A stretch of DNA of 17,179 nt from an uncultured Bacilli bacterium (GTDB taxonomy: Bacteria; Bacillota_I; Bacilli_A; RF39; UBA660): positions 1-17,179 of the forward strand of contig CAKPRO010000017.1 of the NCBI GenBank assembly GCA_934182615.1. Reading direction: 5' to 3'. The notes below the pieces were generated by a model. The model saw only the letters and a program-made list of their open reading frames with translations, ran no database searches and had not been told where the DNA came from. The position numbers and the translations under genes were made by a program. The first letter of the stretch is position 1; the number at the start of each line of letters is the position of its first letter. Shown piece after piece: positions 1 through 6,649 of the stretch.

Positions 1-16
1 ATATATACATATTATA

Positions 17-82
17 TTATGCACCGACTATTAAAATGTTTCCAAATTCTTTCAAAGATACAACTTCGACACTCTTTCGCAT
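17..82 (-). CDS. Possible 21-codon leader peptide, unproven
   Basis: A short frame starts with ATG at 82 and ends with TAA at 17-19. It encodes MRKSVEVVSLKEFGNILIVGA, which has a protein-like composition. The promoter at 94-122 would start transcription about 5 bases before this ATG, so translation would be nearly leaderless. I see no Shine-Dalgarno sequence. Another ATG follows a few bases past the stop and runs off the window, so this could be a leader peptide, a chance frame in a 5' UTR, or part of a structured leader. The family is unrecognised. Confidence 0.2.
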   Translation of the reverse strand: MRKSVEVVSLKEFGNILIVGA

Positions 83-93
83 CGACAGATAAT

Positions 94-122
94 ATCTTAC
101 CACTTAATTACCCACTTGTAAA
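94..122 (-). promoter_or_regulatory. Leftward promoter with direct repeats in its spacer
   Basis: On the minus strand, TTTACA (117-122) is separated by 17 bases from TAAGAT (94-99). Two copies of AAGTGG (112-117 and 100-105, 12 bases apart) lie across the spacer, where a repressor or activator could sit. GTGG direct repeats recall the operator upstream of mraZ in Firmicutes, but the usual period there is nearer 10. The gene served would lie mostly outside the window. Confidence 0.4.
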
Positions 123-140
123 GTCTTTTTTTGAAATTTT

Positions 141-683
141 TTAATTTTTTTGTTTTTCTGTTAATTCAACATACTTTTGATGATATGATTCTATTGTTTT
201 TTTGTTAAAAGGGTCTTCTTTAGCTCTAACCATTTCTATTAAATTGCCTAACTCATATCGCAAAATATAATCTAGTCTACTAGAATAATGCATTTGTTTT
301 TTGTGATAACGATATTCCATTCGATCTAGTATTTTAAAACTACCGTTAGGAAAAACCCTTAAATCCAAATCATAATCTATATACTTTATTACCTTTTCAT
401 CAATTATGTATGGGGTTGCTATGTTACAATAAAAATATATTCCATAATCTTTTAATTGGCCTATTATATTAAACCATCTATCTTTATAAAAAAACATTAT
501 GGCTGGTTCTTTTGTTTTCCATACTCTACCATCCGAATCTACCACCGTTGTTTTGTTGTTACCAAAAACAATATAATCGTCTTTGATTTCCAATACTATT
601 GCTTCATCCCACTGTCTATGTAATTTTCCATTATGTTTATAGCAATGTATTTCTAGTCTATCTCCTATCTTTATATTATCCAT
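141..683 (-). CDS. ntdP: NtdP/YgaC-type nucleoside tri- and diphosphatase (DUF402)
   Basis: The product is about 180 residues and matches the DUF402 family throughout. Telling stretches are IHCYKHNGKLHRQWDE near the N terminus, DSDGRVWKTKEPA, WFNIIGQLKDYGIYFYCN and the acidic run KYIDYDLDLRVFPNGSF. These closely resemble B. subtilis YgaC and staphylococcal SA1684. Members are metal-dependent cytosolic phosphatases acting on nucleoside di- and triphosphates. The start is taken at ATG 683 rather than the upstream TTG at 704, for two reasons: a GAGGT ribosome site precedes the ATG, and the promoter at 709-737 would begin transcription at about 702. The gene is divergent from the sortase gene. 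I see no clear terminator after it, and the next leftward promoter follows closely. The family assignment is firm; the physiological substrate is inferred from the family. Confidence 0.88.
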   Translation of the reverse strand: MDNIKIGDRLEIHCYKHNGKLHRQWDEAIVLEIKDDYIVFGNNKTTVVDSDGRVWKTKEPAIMFFYKDRWFNIIGQLKDYGIYFYCNIATPYIIDEKVIKYIDYDLDLRVFPNGSFKILDRMEYRYHKKQMHYSSRLDYILRYELGNLIEMVRAKEDPFNKKTIESYHQKYVELTEKQKN

Positions 684-708
684 GTTTATATAACCTCGTT
701 TCAAAAGT

Positions 709-737
709 ATTATACAATATTTTTATTATAATTACAA
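709..737 (-). promoter_or_regulatory. Sigma-A-type promoter for the ntdP-like gene
   Basis: On the minus strand, TTGTAA (732-737) and TATAAT (709-714) are separated by 17 bases. The predicted start near 702 excludes the longer TTG-initiated frame. Confidence 0.65.
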
Positions 738-763
738 TAATAATATATTTTTTTATCTTTATG

Positions 764-772
764 TGTTATAAT
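764..772 (+). promoter_or_regulatory. Extended -10 promoter for the sortase gene
   Basis: TGTTATAAT fits an extended -10 element (TGnTATAAT) 34 bases before the sortase start codon. No good -35 hexamer lies upstream, as is usual for this promoter type. The start is supported by GGAGGG at 791-796. Confidence 0.5.
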
Positions 773-805
773 TATATCAAAGAATAAGATGGAGGGATAA
801 ATGAA

Positions 806-1819
806 ATGAACTTTTTTAAACTTTTTGGTCTTGGAATTTATTCTATTATTACCATTCTTATAAAATTACTTAAATACTTTTTGATTGGATTATTTAATAT
901 TATAATATTTATTCCATATTATTTTATGGTTGGTATTAAGTTTATTTTTAGTAGAAAAAAAAGAAAGAATAAAACTAAAGAAAATAAGAAATTATCATGG
1001 GCAATAATTGGCTCATCTTTATGTGTATATTTTATATGTGTATTTTTATTTAGTAGATGGTATGTTCAAGGACTTAAAATTAAATATTTATCTAACGATA
1101 TAATTAATTCTACTGAAATAATTGAAGAAGAAACCAAAAAGGATGAGCAAATTGATAATAATACAGAGTCTCCTTCACCGGAAGAACCTAGTGATAATAA
1201 TAATTATGTTTATTATCCTAATGATTACTGGGATTACTTGAATGTGCCTTTTATGAATGTTGACTTTAACGAACTACTTAAAAAGAATCCTGATACTGTT
1301 GGCTGGATTAAAGTCGAAGGTACAAAAGTTAATTACCCTATTGTTCAATCAACAGACAACGACTATTACTTATCACATGCTTTTAATAAATCCGCTAATC
1401 AGGGAGGATGGATATTTGCTGATTATCGTGTTAATTTTAAAGATTTCGGAAGAAATACTATTATATATGGACATAATATGAATAATAAAACAATGTTTGG
1501 TTCTATCCCTAATATGTTATATAATGGTTACCTAAGCAATAGTAGTAATTATTATATTAAAATATCCACTCCTACTTCTAATAGTGTTTGGAAAGTATTT
1601 TCTATATATACTATAGAACCAGAGACTTATTACTTAAAAACTAATTTTAAGTCTGAACCTTATAGTACATTTTTATCTACTCTTAAAAGTAGAAGTATAT
1701 ATAATTTTGGTATCGATGTCGGTGAAAATGATAAGATTCTTACTTTATCTACTTGTGATAATACTGGTACTAAAAGAGTTGCAGTACATGCTAAAATGAT
1801 TAATATTGAATATAAATAG
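806..1819 (+). CDS. Class B-type sortase, membrane-anchored transpeptidase
   Basis: The protein has 337 residues. A long hydrophobic N-terminal stretch (about 11-48) is followed by a lysine-rich loop, a second membrane segment (about 64-86) and an acidic, proline-containing linker (about 105-135). The sortase domain fills the rest. The catalytic residues can be placed: His223 in IYGHNM, Cys317 in TLSTC and Arg324 in TKRVAVH. The YGHNM and TLSTC contexts, with an upstream GWI...YPIVQ...YYL segment, are those of class B sortases. These cleave sorting signals of secreted proteins and join them to peptidoglycan or pilin. Two membrane segments ahead of the domain are more than the usual one. No sorting-signal substrate lies in the window, so the target is unknown. 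The start codon follows GGAGGG by nine bases, and the gene ends in its own terminator. Confidence 0.9.
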   Translation: MNFFKLFGLGIYSIITILIKLLKYFLIGLFNIIIFIPYYFMVGIKFIFSRKKRKNKTKENKKLSWAIIGSSLCVYFICVFLFSRWYVQGLKIKYLSNDIINSTEIIEEETKKDEQIDNNTESPSPEEPSDNNNYVYYPNDYWDYLNVPFMNVDFNELLKKNPDTVGWIKVEGTKVNYPIVQSTDNDYYLSHAFNKSANQGGWIFADYRVNFKDFGRNTIIYGHNMNNKTMFGSIPNMLYNGYLSNSSNYYIKISTPTSNSVWKVFSIYTIEPETYYLKTNFKSEPYSTFLSTLKSRSIYNFGIDVGENDKILTLSTCDNTGTKRVAVHAKMINIEYK

Positions 1820-1843
1820 CTCTTAACTATTTATATTTTTTTT
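1810..1843 (+). terminator. Intrinsic terminator of the sortase gene
   Basis: A perfect 10-bp stem, ATATAAATAG (1810-1819) with CTATTTATAT (1827-1836), has a 7-base loop and runs into eight T residues. The TAG stop codon of the sortase gene is the last part of the left arm. Confidence 0.75.
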
Positions 1844-1853
1844 ATTATTTTTA

Positions 1854-1882
1854 TTTACAAATGATTTAAATTATGATATCAT
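1854..1882 (+). promoter_or_regulatory. Sigma-A-type promoter for tRNA-Trp
   Basis: TTTACA (1854-1859), 17 bases, then TATCAT (1877-1882). Transcription would begin near 1889, about a dozen bases before the mature tRNA 5' end. Confidence 0.55.
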
Positions 1883-1900
1883 TTATTTGTACCAATTATT

Positions 1901-1974
1901 AGGGGATTAGTTAAATGGTATAATAATGGTCTCCAAAACCACTGTTGGGAGTTCGATTCTCTCATCCCCTGCCA
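1901..1974 (+). tRNA. trnW: tRNA-Trp (CCA anticodon)
   Basis: A complete cloverleaf can be drawn. The acceptor arms AGGGGAT (1901-1907) and ATCCCCT (1964-1970) pair perfectly. The D stem is GTTA/TAAT with GG in its loop. The anticodon loop CTCCAAA carries CCA at 1933-1935. The T arm is GGGAG/CTCTC with loop TTCGATT, and the terminal CCA is encoded. The discriminator base is G1971. It closely resembles B. subtilis tRNA-Trp. One oddity is an A-C mismatch at the top of the anticodon stem (1926 with 1942). A CCA anticodon reads only UGG, consistent with UGA remaining a stop codon. Confidence 0.95.
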
Positions 1975-1984
1975 TATGATATTC

Positions 1985-2012
1985 AAGCGAACTATTTATA
2001 GTTTGCTTTTTT
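1985..2012 (+). terminator. Terminator of tRNA-Trp, overlapping the yidD 3' end
   Basis: AAGCGAACTAT (1985-1995) and ATAGTTTGCTT (1998-2008) pair over 11 bp with one G-U wobble and a 2-base loop, followed by T residues. The opposite-strand yidD stop codon (1992-1994) lies inside the stem. No T-run follows on the minus strand, so it should act mainly on the tRNA transcript. Confidence 0.65.
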
Positions 2013-2225
2013 CTTTGGTACTGGGTCATAAGTATATTTTTTATTAGTAAAAGGGTTACATCTTAATAATCTTTTTGTCCCTAAAAATAAGCCTTTTATT
2101 AGGCCATATTCTTCTAATGCTTCAATCATATAGTTAGAACATGTTGGTATAAATTTACAACTATCATGAGATTTAAAGGGAACACTTTGATATTTTTTTA
2201 TTATTTTTATTAATATATTTTTCAT
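1992..2225 (-). CDS. yidD: YidD membrane protein insertion efficiency factor
   Basis: This is a 77-residue protein with the full YidD signature: an N-terminal hydrophobic and amphipathic stretch, then CKFIPTCSNYMIEALEEYG, KGLFLGTKRLLRCNPF and a C-terminal YDPVP. The conserved cysteines are in PTCS and RCNPF. YidD proteins sit at the cytoplasmic face of the membrane and assist YidC-type insertases. The length is typical for the short Gram-positive form. The gene follows the exporter-domain gene by 34 bases and is probably read from the pduL promoter. Only a weak GTGATG site precedes the ATG. The usual rnpA/yidC neighbours are absent, so it sits apart from its classical locus. Confidence 0.9.
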   Translation of the reverse strand: MKNILIKIIKKYQSVPFKSHDSCKFIPTCSNYMIEALEEYGLIKGLFLGTKRLLRCNPFTNKKYTYDPVPKKKANYK

Positions 2226-2259
2226 TTACATCACGACTATAATTTTATCATAGTTGTTT

Positions 2260-3189
2260 TTATTTGGCAATTACTTCTCTCATTGTTACTTTATTTAATC
2301 TATTTAATGATACATTAAAACTTTGATAATCAGCAGTTATTGTTCCTAATACTTCAAAGTTTGTTAATATTTTATCATAATAACTATATATTAATAATAT
2401 TGTACCTATTTCTATATTTCCTATACTTACTAAGTAGATAGCATAAAATATTATGGCGTATCTGGATACTTCTATTATTCCTAGTACTAGATATATTATT
2501 CCTTGTATTACTACATTATATTTATGATTATATTTTAGATATGATTTATTATCTTTATTAAATAGATTCATTATACTATTTATGTCATTCTTTTTATTGG
2601 CTAATGAAGAATATAATTTATGTAACATGATGGTTTTATTATCTAGTGTTGCCTTCCTTTTTATATTTAGTTTTTGAACTACATTTCCAGCCTTTATATA
2701 AATTATTAACATTAATATTGATACTATTACTGTTACTATAAATATAAGAAAGTTAAAACTTATGAAGTAGGCATATATAATAAAGAATTCTATTATTTGA
2801 AGTATTCTAGTTACTAAGTTACATAAAAAATTACATATTATATCTATATCATTATTTAATATGTTAGTATATTCTCCTAAATTTATTTTATTTATGTTTT
2901 TGGTTTCTGATATAGTAGCATTAGTATATTCTATATATATTTTATTATATAATGTGTACCATGTTTTTTGATTTAGATAGGACCATAAGTAATAGAATAA
3001 AGATAATAATAAAGTTATAATTATTAAATAATACCCTACTTTATAATTTGTATCTGTTACTTCTGTTATTGTTTTACTCCAAAATACTGGTATTACTAAG
3101 GCTAATCCTTGAATAAAAAGAGAAGTAATTACTTTATTAATTACTTCTTTCTTTGCTATTTTGGTTATTTTTTTTATTTGTGAGAACAT
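2260..3189 (-). CDS. ABC exporter membrane domain without its ATPase domain
   Basis: The 309-residue protein is a six-helix exporter-type membrane domain. Hydrophobic segments lie at about 18-37, 51-71, 124-144, 147-168, 227-251 and 257-272. The intracellular-loop signature GEYTNILNNDIDII is at about 105-118. The final QSFNVSLNRLNKV is the place where a half-transporter normally passes into its nucleotide-binding domain. Here the chain stops about nine residues later. No Walker A or LSGGQ motif occurs in it or in the next gene, yidD. Translation starts from AAAGGAGG formed by the last codons of pduL, one base beyond whose stop this gene begins, so the two are co-transcribed. It may work with an ATPase encoded elsewhere, be a regulatory or non-transporting membrane protein, or be a decayed exporter. 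The substrate is unknown. Confidence 0.75.
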   Translation of the reverse strand: MFSQIKKITKIAKKEVINKVITSLFIQGLALVIPVFWSKTITEVTDTNYKVGYYLIIITLLLSLFYYLWSYLNQKTWYTLYNKIYIEYTNATISETKNINKINLGEYTNILNNDIDIICNFLCNLVTRILQIIEFFIIYAYFISFNFLIFIVTVIVSILMLIIYIKAGNVVQKLNIKRKATLDNKTIMLHKLYSSLANKKNDINSIMNLFNKDNKSYLKYNHKYNVVIQGIIYLVLGIIEVSRYAIIFYAIYLVSIGNIEIGTILLIYSYYDKILTNFEVLGTITADYQSFNVSLNRLNKVTMREVIAK

Positions 3190-3190
3190 T

Positions 3191-3745
3191 TTAATCCTCC
3201 TTTAATATAGCCACACTTTCATTTGTTATATTATGTTTTATTGCATCATCTTTATTGATATGTAATTCTGTCTTGAATGAATCATCAATTTTTATATGAA
3301 CATTATCTAAGATGGTAGAGTTTACTTCTACTGTGACAATATCGTCTTCTTTGAATTTTCCTTTATCTCTAGTATTAATATGGATATGTCTATTAGCAAT
3401 TATACATATATTTTCTTTTGTTATTTCTCCTTTTGGACCTATTATAGTCATTGATTCGGAATTTTCTAAGTCTTTGGAATTTCTTACGGGAGGATTTATT
3501 CCAAAATAATCTTTATCTTCCTCTAATACTTCTACTTGAGTATAACTTCTAGTTGGTCCTACTATTCTGACATGTTCTTTGATATTTTTATTGGTTTTTA
3601 GTGTTACTGTTTCTTCAGTAGCGAATTGCCCTGGTTGATATAAATAATTTCTTGGAGTTAATTTATATCCTTTACCAAATAATATTTCTACATCTTCATT
3701 AGTTAAGTGAACATGTCTATTAGAAAGTCCTATCTTTATTTTCAC
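3191..3745 (-). CDS. pduL: PduL-type phosphate acyltransferase (phosphotransacetylase)
   Basis: The 184-residue protein belongs to the PduL family, which exchanges phosphate and coenzyme A on acetyl or propionyl groups (EC 2.3.1.222 and related). It shows the two half-barrels and the metal-binding histidines: His11 and His13 in SNRHVHL, His120 and His122 in ANRHIHI, and His162 in ELHINKDDA. It also has the PGQFATEETVTL and GPTRSYTQVEV segments and PPVRNSKDL. The N terminus starts directly at the barrel, without the extension that directs some homologues into microcompartments, and no shell genes are nearby. A free cytosolic role paired with acetate kinase is therefore likely. The start is GTG at 3745, seven bases after TGAGGTG; the nearby ATG is out of frame and closed at once. 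It heads an operon with the exporter-domain gene and yidD. Confidence 0.9.
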   Translation of the reverse strand: MKIKIGLSNRHVHLTNEDVEILFGKGYKLTPRNYLYQPGQFATEETVTLKTNKNIKEHVRIVGPTRSYTQVEVLEEDKDYFGINPPVRNSKDLENSESMTIIGPKGEITKENICIIANRHIHINTRDKGKFKEDDIVTVEVNSTILDNVHIKIDDSFKTELHINKDDAIKHNITNESVAILKED

Positions 3746-3764
3746 TTCATTTCACCTCATTTTC

Positions 3765-3793
3765 ATTATAATTAGATTTTCTTTTATTGTAAA
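3765..3793 (-). promoter_or_regulatory. Sigma-A-type promoter for the pduL operon
   Basis: On the minus strand, TTTACA (3788-3793) and the consensus TATAAT (3765-3770) are separated by exactly 17 bases. The predicted start, near 3758, would leave a leader of only about a dozen bases carrying GAGGTG. Confidence 0.7.
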
Positions 3794-3824
3794 GTAACTA
3801 ATTTATACTTGACATATTTTTTAG

Positions 3825-3852
3825 TTATAGTGTAAAAGTTTATTCATATATA
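3825..3852 (+). promoter_or_regulatory. Candidate mother-cell (sigma-E-like) promoter of gerQ
   Basis: TTATAGT (3825-3831) and CATATATA (3845-3852), 13 bases apart, resemble the sigma-E pattern KMATATW and CATACAHT. B. subtilis gerQ is a sigma-E gene. A competing sigma-A-like reading exists: TTGACA at 3809-3814 with TGTAAA at 3831-3836, 16 bases apart, but with a poor -10. Confidence 0.4.
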
Positions 3853-3872
3853 TTAATAGAGAGGGTGATATT

Positions 3873-4241
3873 ATGAATAATGGATATTATCAAAATCCAG
3901 TTTTTCCAGGAGTAGGACTTAATAATAATACTATTCCTAATCAACAATCTGTTCCAAGTTATGAGCAGTCACAAACTAGTGTTAACCCTATTACATCAGA
4001 ACAATCTTATATTGAGAATATTCTTAGATTAAATAGAGGTAAAAAAGCTAAATTTCATATTACTGTTCCTGGTTCTGAGAAATGGCAGGATCGAGTTTTT
4101 GAGGGAATTATAGAGCAGTCAGGAAGAGACCATATTATTGTATCTAATCCTACTACTGGTGAATGGTATTTAATACTTATGATTTATCTTGATTTTGTTA
4201 CTTTTGATGAATCAATTAATTTTATTAAAGACTTTACATAA
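3873..4241 (+). CDS. gerQ: GerQ-type spore coat protein
   Basis: The 122-residue protein has a disordered N terminus (1-43) rich in Asn, Gln, Pro and Ser. The conserved GerQ domain follows: SYIENILRLNRGKKAKF at about 45-61, then FEGIIEQSGRDHIIVSNPTTGEWYLILMIYLDFVTFDE. In B. subtilis, GerQ is an inner coat protein needed for the cortex hydrolase CwlJ and is cross-linked by a transglutaminase during coat maturation. The homologue is shorter than the roughly 180-residue Bacillus protein, mainly at the N terminus. No lysine occurs before Lys57, although N-terminal lysines are the reported cross-link sites in Bacillus; glutamines are abundant instead. AGAGGGTG just upstream supports the start. The gene stands alone between its promoter and a terminator. 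Confidence 0.88.
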   Translation: MNNGYYQNPVFPGVGLNNNTIPNQQSVPSYEQSQTSVNPITSEQSYIENILRLNRGKKAKFHITVPGSEKWQDRVFEGIIEQSGRDHIIVSNPTTGEWYLILMIYLDFVTFDESINFIKDFT

Positions 4242-4267
4242 ATAATACGATATTTGTATTATTTTTT
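4241..4267 (+). terminator. Intrinsic terminator of gerQ
   Basis: AATAATAC (4241-4248) and GTATTATT (4256-4263) form a perfect 8-bp stem with a 7-base loop, ending in six T residues. The stem begins with the last base of the gerQ stop codon. Confidence 0.75.
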
Positions 4268-4285
4268 CTTTATCTATTTTTGATA

Positions 4286-4314
4286 TTGAAAAATTTATAT
4301 TATTTTGATATAAT
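4286..4314 (+). promoter_or_regulatory. Strong sigma-A promoter of lemA
   Basis: TTGAAA (4286-4291), a 17-base spacer and a perfect TATAAT (4309-4314). Transcription would start near 4321, so the true lemA start must be the ATG at 4334, not the upstream TTG at 4280. Confidence 0.8.
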
Positions 4315-4333
4315 TTGTTTAGGATGTGAGTTT

Positions 4334-4882
4334 ATGGAAGGCTTAATGATTTGTATTTTTATTATTATTGTTCTTGCTTGTGTTATAGCTATTTTTTATG
4401 CTACTGTGTATAATAAATTTCAAGAATATATTATTAGAATTAATGAAGTTGAAAGTATGATTGATACTTATTTGAGAAATAAATATGATTTAATTAATAA
4501 GAGTATTCCTATTATAAAAGGAAATATTAAAGGTGAGAAAGAAATATTTGGAGAAATTGTTAAACTTAGAAGTAGAAAGATTGGTAATTTTGAATTATAT
4601 AGAATTCTTACTAGGGCTTCAAACGAACTTAATGGATTAAGAACAGAATATAAAGATATTGATAATAGCGATGAAATTAAAAAGATAAGTAAACAAATTG
4701 AGGATATTGATATTAAAATAGATAATGCCATAGAATATTATAATGATAATATTACTATTTATAATTCTTTGTTAAAGAAATTTCCTAGTAATATAGTTGC
4801 TACTTTTGGTAAATATAAAGAAAAACTTTTCTTTGATAGAAAAGATATGAATGATGATGATTATGACGATTTTAAGTTATAA
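4334..4882 (+). CDS. lemA: LemA family membrane-anchored helical protein
   Basis: The protein has 182 residues when started at ATG 4334. It has one N-terminal membrane helix (about 5-24) followed by a long, charged helical region. The LemA landmarks are YNKFQEYIIRINEVESMIDTYLRNKYDLI, with the asparagine and tyrosine of the first helix, and the C-terminal AIEYYNDNITIYNSLLKKFPSNIVATFGKYKEKLFF. These proteins are expected to have a short extracellular N terminus; their biochemical role is unknown. The protein ends in an acidic Asp-rich tail (MNDDDYDDFKL). The gene has its own promoter and terminator and meets the next gene tail to tail with five bases between. Only a weak AGGATGTGAG precedes the ATG. 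Confidence 0.85.
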   Translation: MEGLMICIFIIIVLACVIAIFYATVYNKFQEYIIRINEVESMIDTYLRNKYDLINKSIPIIKGNIKGEKEIFGEIVKLRSRKIGNFELYRILTRASNELNGLRTEYKDIDNSDEIKKISKQIEDIDIKIDNAIEYYNDNITIYNSLLKKFPSNIVATFGKYKEKLFFDRKDMNDDDYDDFKL

Positions 4883-4889
4883 TCTTTTT
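4859..4889 (+). terminator. Intrinsic terminator of lemA
   Basis: GATTATGAC (4859-4867) pairs with GTTATAATC (4876-4884) over 9 bp, including one G-U, with an 8-base loop and a following T-run. The lemA stop codon (4880-4882) lies inside the right arm. Confidence 0.65.
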
Positions 4890-5382
4890 ATTTTGTTAAT
4901 ATAGTTATTATTAAATCTAGAGAAAGAAGTATTATGAATAGATAGGTTACTTCTTTAGGTATTTGTTTTATTATTTTATCAAGAAATGGTTTTAATATAT
5001 ATGTTATTATTAGGCCATATAGTCCCCATATAGGCATATATTCTAAACATATATATTTTCCAATATTATGTTTTTTACTAGTATAGTTCCACATATCTAC
5101 ACCAAATATTAAATGACATAAATGACCACAAGCGAATTCTACTATTGTAAATGCTATGGTATATAATATAAATGATATTATTAATTTTATTATTTTATTG
5201 ATATGAATTTTATTTAATATATATTTATTTATTAATAATAGAGATAAGCCTCCTACTCCATATACTAAGGTTATGGGGCCTACTAAAACACCACTTGGTT
5301 TTAAAATGGTATTTTTGAAAAGAGTACTTTCTATTATAAAGCCTAGTAATGAATATAAGAAAAAAGAGTTTATATAGTACAT
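4888..5382 (-). CDS. CmpB-like multi-pass membrane protein (ABC_trans_CmpB family)
   Basis: The 164-residue protein is almost wholly hydrophobic, with about five membrane segments. It carries the landmarks of the family annotated as putative ABC-transporter type IV (PF06541): LLGFIIEST near residue 15, KPSGVLVGPITLVYGVGG, TIVEFACGHLCHLIFGVDMWNYT and NIGKYICLEYMPIWGLYG. The molecular function of this family is not established, and the ABC label has little experimental basis. TGGTGAT lies six bases before the ATG. The gene follows ung by 42 bases on the same strand and could be read through from it. The length is at the short end for the family. Confidence 0.7.
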   Translation of the reverse strand: MYYINSFFLYSLLGFIIESTLFKNTILKPSGVLVGPITLVYGVGGLSLLLINKYILNKIHINKIIKLIISFILYTIAFTIVEFACGHLCHLIFGVDMWNYTSKKHNIGKYICLEYMPIWGLYGLIITYILKPFLDKIIKQIPKEVTYLFIILLSLDLIITILTK

Positions 5383-5424
5383 ATTATCACCAATAATATG
5401 GTACCTATATTTTACTCTTTTATA

Positions 5425-6093
5425 CTATCTTACAGTAAAATCTATTTCTTTTAGATTATGTTCTTTTAAGAATTTATTCGTTTTAGAAAATGGTCTACTA
5501 CCAAAGAAACCATAATTACATGAAAATGGAGATGGATGAGAAGATTCTAAAACTAAATGTTTAGGATTGGTTATTAAACTCTTTTTACTTTTAGCAAAAT
5601 TTCCCCATAGAATAAATACTACTGGCGTATCTTTTTCATTTATCTTTTTGATGATGGCATCAGTAAAGTTTTCCCAACCTAAATTTTTATGAGAGGCTGG
5701 TCGATCTTTTTCTACAGTTAAGACAGAGTTTAATAATAGTACTCCTTCTTTAGCCCAACATGTTAAATCACCTTTATCAGATATAGGAATATTTAAATCA
5801 CTATTTAGTTCCTTATAGATATTCTTTAGTGATGGTGGTAATTTAACACCAGGATTTACTGCAAAGGCTAAGCCATTAGCTTCTCCTGTTCCATGGTATG
5901 GATCTTGCCCTAATATTACTACTTTAACATCATCATAGTCAGTCAATGATAGTGCTCTTAATATATAACTTTTGGGCGGATAGATTAGTCTTTCTTTATA
6001 TGCTTTATTTATATATAATACTATTTTCTTAAAATAATCTTTATGATATTCTTCATCTAATATTTCATCCCATTTATTTCCTATTAAATTCAT
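5425..6093 (-). CDS. ung: Uracil-DNA glycosylase (family 1)
   Basis: The 222-residue enzyme removes uracil from DNA at the first step of base excision repair. All family-1 signatures are present: the water-activating motif GQDPYHG with Asp64, the uracil pocket stretch GLAFAVNPG, the DNA-binding GVLLLNSVLTV, the WGNFAKSKK segment and the leucine-loop motif HPSPFS with His186. The length is typical and the protein looks intact. It starts two bases after the stop codon of the upstream prepilin gene, so the pair forms an operon behind the promoter at 6617-6645. Coupling to a prepilin has no obvious functional logic. Confidence 0.97.
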   Translation of the reverse strand: MNLIGNKWDEILDEEYHKDYFKKIVLYINKAYKERLIYPPKSYILRALSLTDYDDVKVVILGQDPYHGTGEANGLAFAVNPGVKLPPSLKNIYKELNSDLNIPISDKGDLTCWAKEGVLLLNSVLTVEKDRPASHKNLGWENFTDAIIKKINEKDTPVVFILWGNFAKSKKSLITNPKHLVLESSHPSPFSCNYGFFGSRPFSKTNKFLKEHNLKEIDFTVR

Positions 6094-6095
6094 TA

Positions 6096-6596
6096 CTACT
6101 CACTTCCATATTCTTCCGTTGTTGGACAATTACTACCAGAAGACGCTTCTACTTTGTATGTTACCTTACTAGAAGTAATTCCATTATCATCTGTTACATT
6201 TGATTTTACTTTAATTATTTTTATTTGACAAGCACTCATGTCCTTTTTAGTATCTCTAGGATCTAATACTACTTTTTTATCTTTATCTTCTGAATCAACA
6301 TCTGATATGGTAAGCATACCAGTATTAGCAAGTGTTCCTAAAGTTGTTGTTATGGTATTATTATTTATTTGACAAGCATAACTTCCATATTTAGTACTAT
6401 TTGATAAATCACCATATTCACACTCTTCATAATATGTTTTAGCGGATGTTACAATATTTTTTACTAATATTTGATATGACGCTTCTTTACCTTTGGTCAT
6501 TGTATCTAGTGCATTTGGTACTATGAGAACTGCTATTAAAGCTATTAATATTATTACAGCTAATAGTTCTATTAGGGTAAATCCTTTTCTATTCAT
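6096..6596 (-). CDS. Type IV prepilin-like protein, orphan
   Basis: The 166-residue protein begins with a class III signal: positively charged MNRKG, then FTLIELLAVIILIALIAVLIV. Cleavage by a prepilin peptidase would follow Gly5, making Phe6 the first mature residue and Glu10 the conserved position-5 glutamate. A helical spine is followed by a soluble, serine- and threonine-rich domain with four cysteines (59, 75, 123, 157), which could form two disulfides outside the cell. No peptidase, ATPase or platform protein is in the window. The first 15 residues are identical to those of the prepilin at 9085-9579, but the remainder differs. It could be a pilin, a pseudopilin of a secretion system, or part of a competence pseudopilus. 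Its start has GGTGAT just upstream. Confidence 0.82.
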   Translation of the reverse strand: MNRKGFTLIELLAVIILIALIAVLIVPNALDTMTKGKEASYQILVKNIVTSAKTYYEECEYGDLSNSTKYGSYACQINNNTITTTLGTLANTGMLTISDVDSEDKDKKVVLDPRDTKKDMSACQIKIIKVKSNVTDDNGITSSKVTYKVEASSGSNCPTTEEYGSE

Positions 6597-6616
6597 ACTT
6601 ATATCACCTTAAGTTA

Positions 6617-6645
6617 ATTATAATATAAATATTATTTTTTAACAA
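6617..6645 (-). promoter_or_regulatory. Sigma-A-type promoter for prepilin and ung
   Basis: On the minus strand, TTGTTA (6640-6645) and TATAAT (6617-6622) are 17 bases apart, ahead of the prepilin start at 6596. It would let the prepilin-ung pair be expressed independently of sigG-ylmC. Confidence 0.6.
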
Positions 6646-6649
6646 GGCT

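Noticed and set aside
1..140. A replication origin or DnaA-box cluster at the AT-rich left end
   Set aside because: No TTATCCACA-like boxes are visible, and the neighbouring gene is not dnaA or dnaN.
599..787. A plus-strand open frame of 62 codons opposite the start of the ntdP-like gene
   Set aside because: It is antisense to a well-conserved gene and covers the divergent promoter region. It has no ribosome site and a low-complexity hydrophobic product.
4280..4333. An 18-codon N-terminal extension of LemA from TTG at 4280
   Set aside because: It would start upstream of the TTGAAA-17-TATAAT promoter, so it cannot be in the mRNA made from that promoter.
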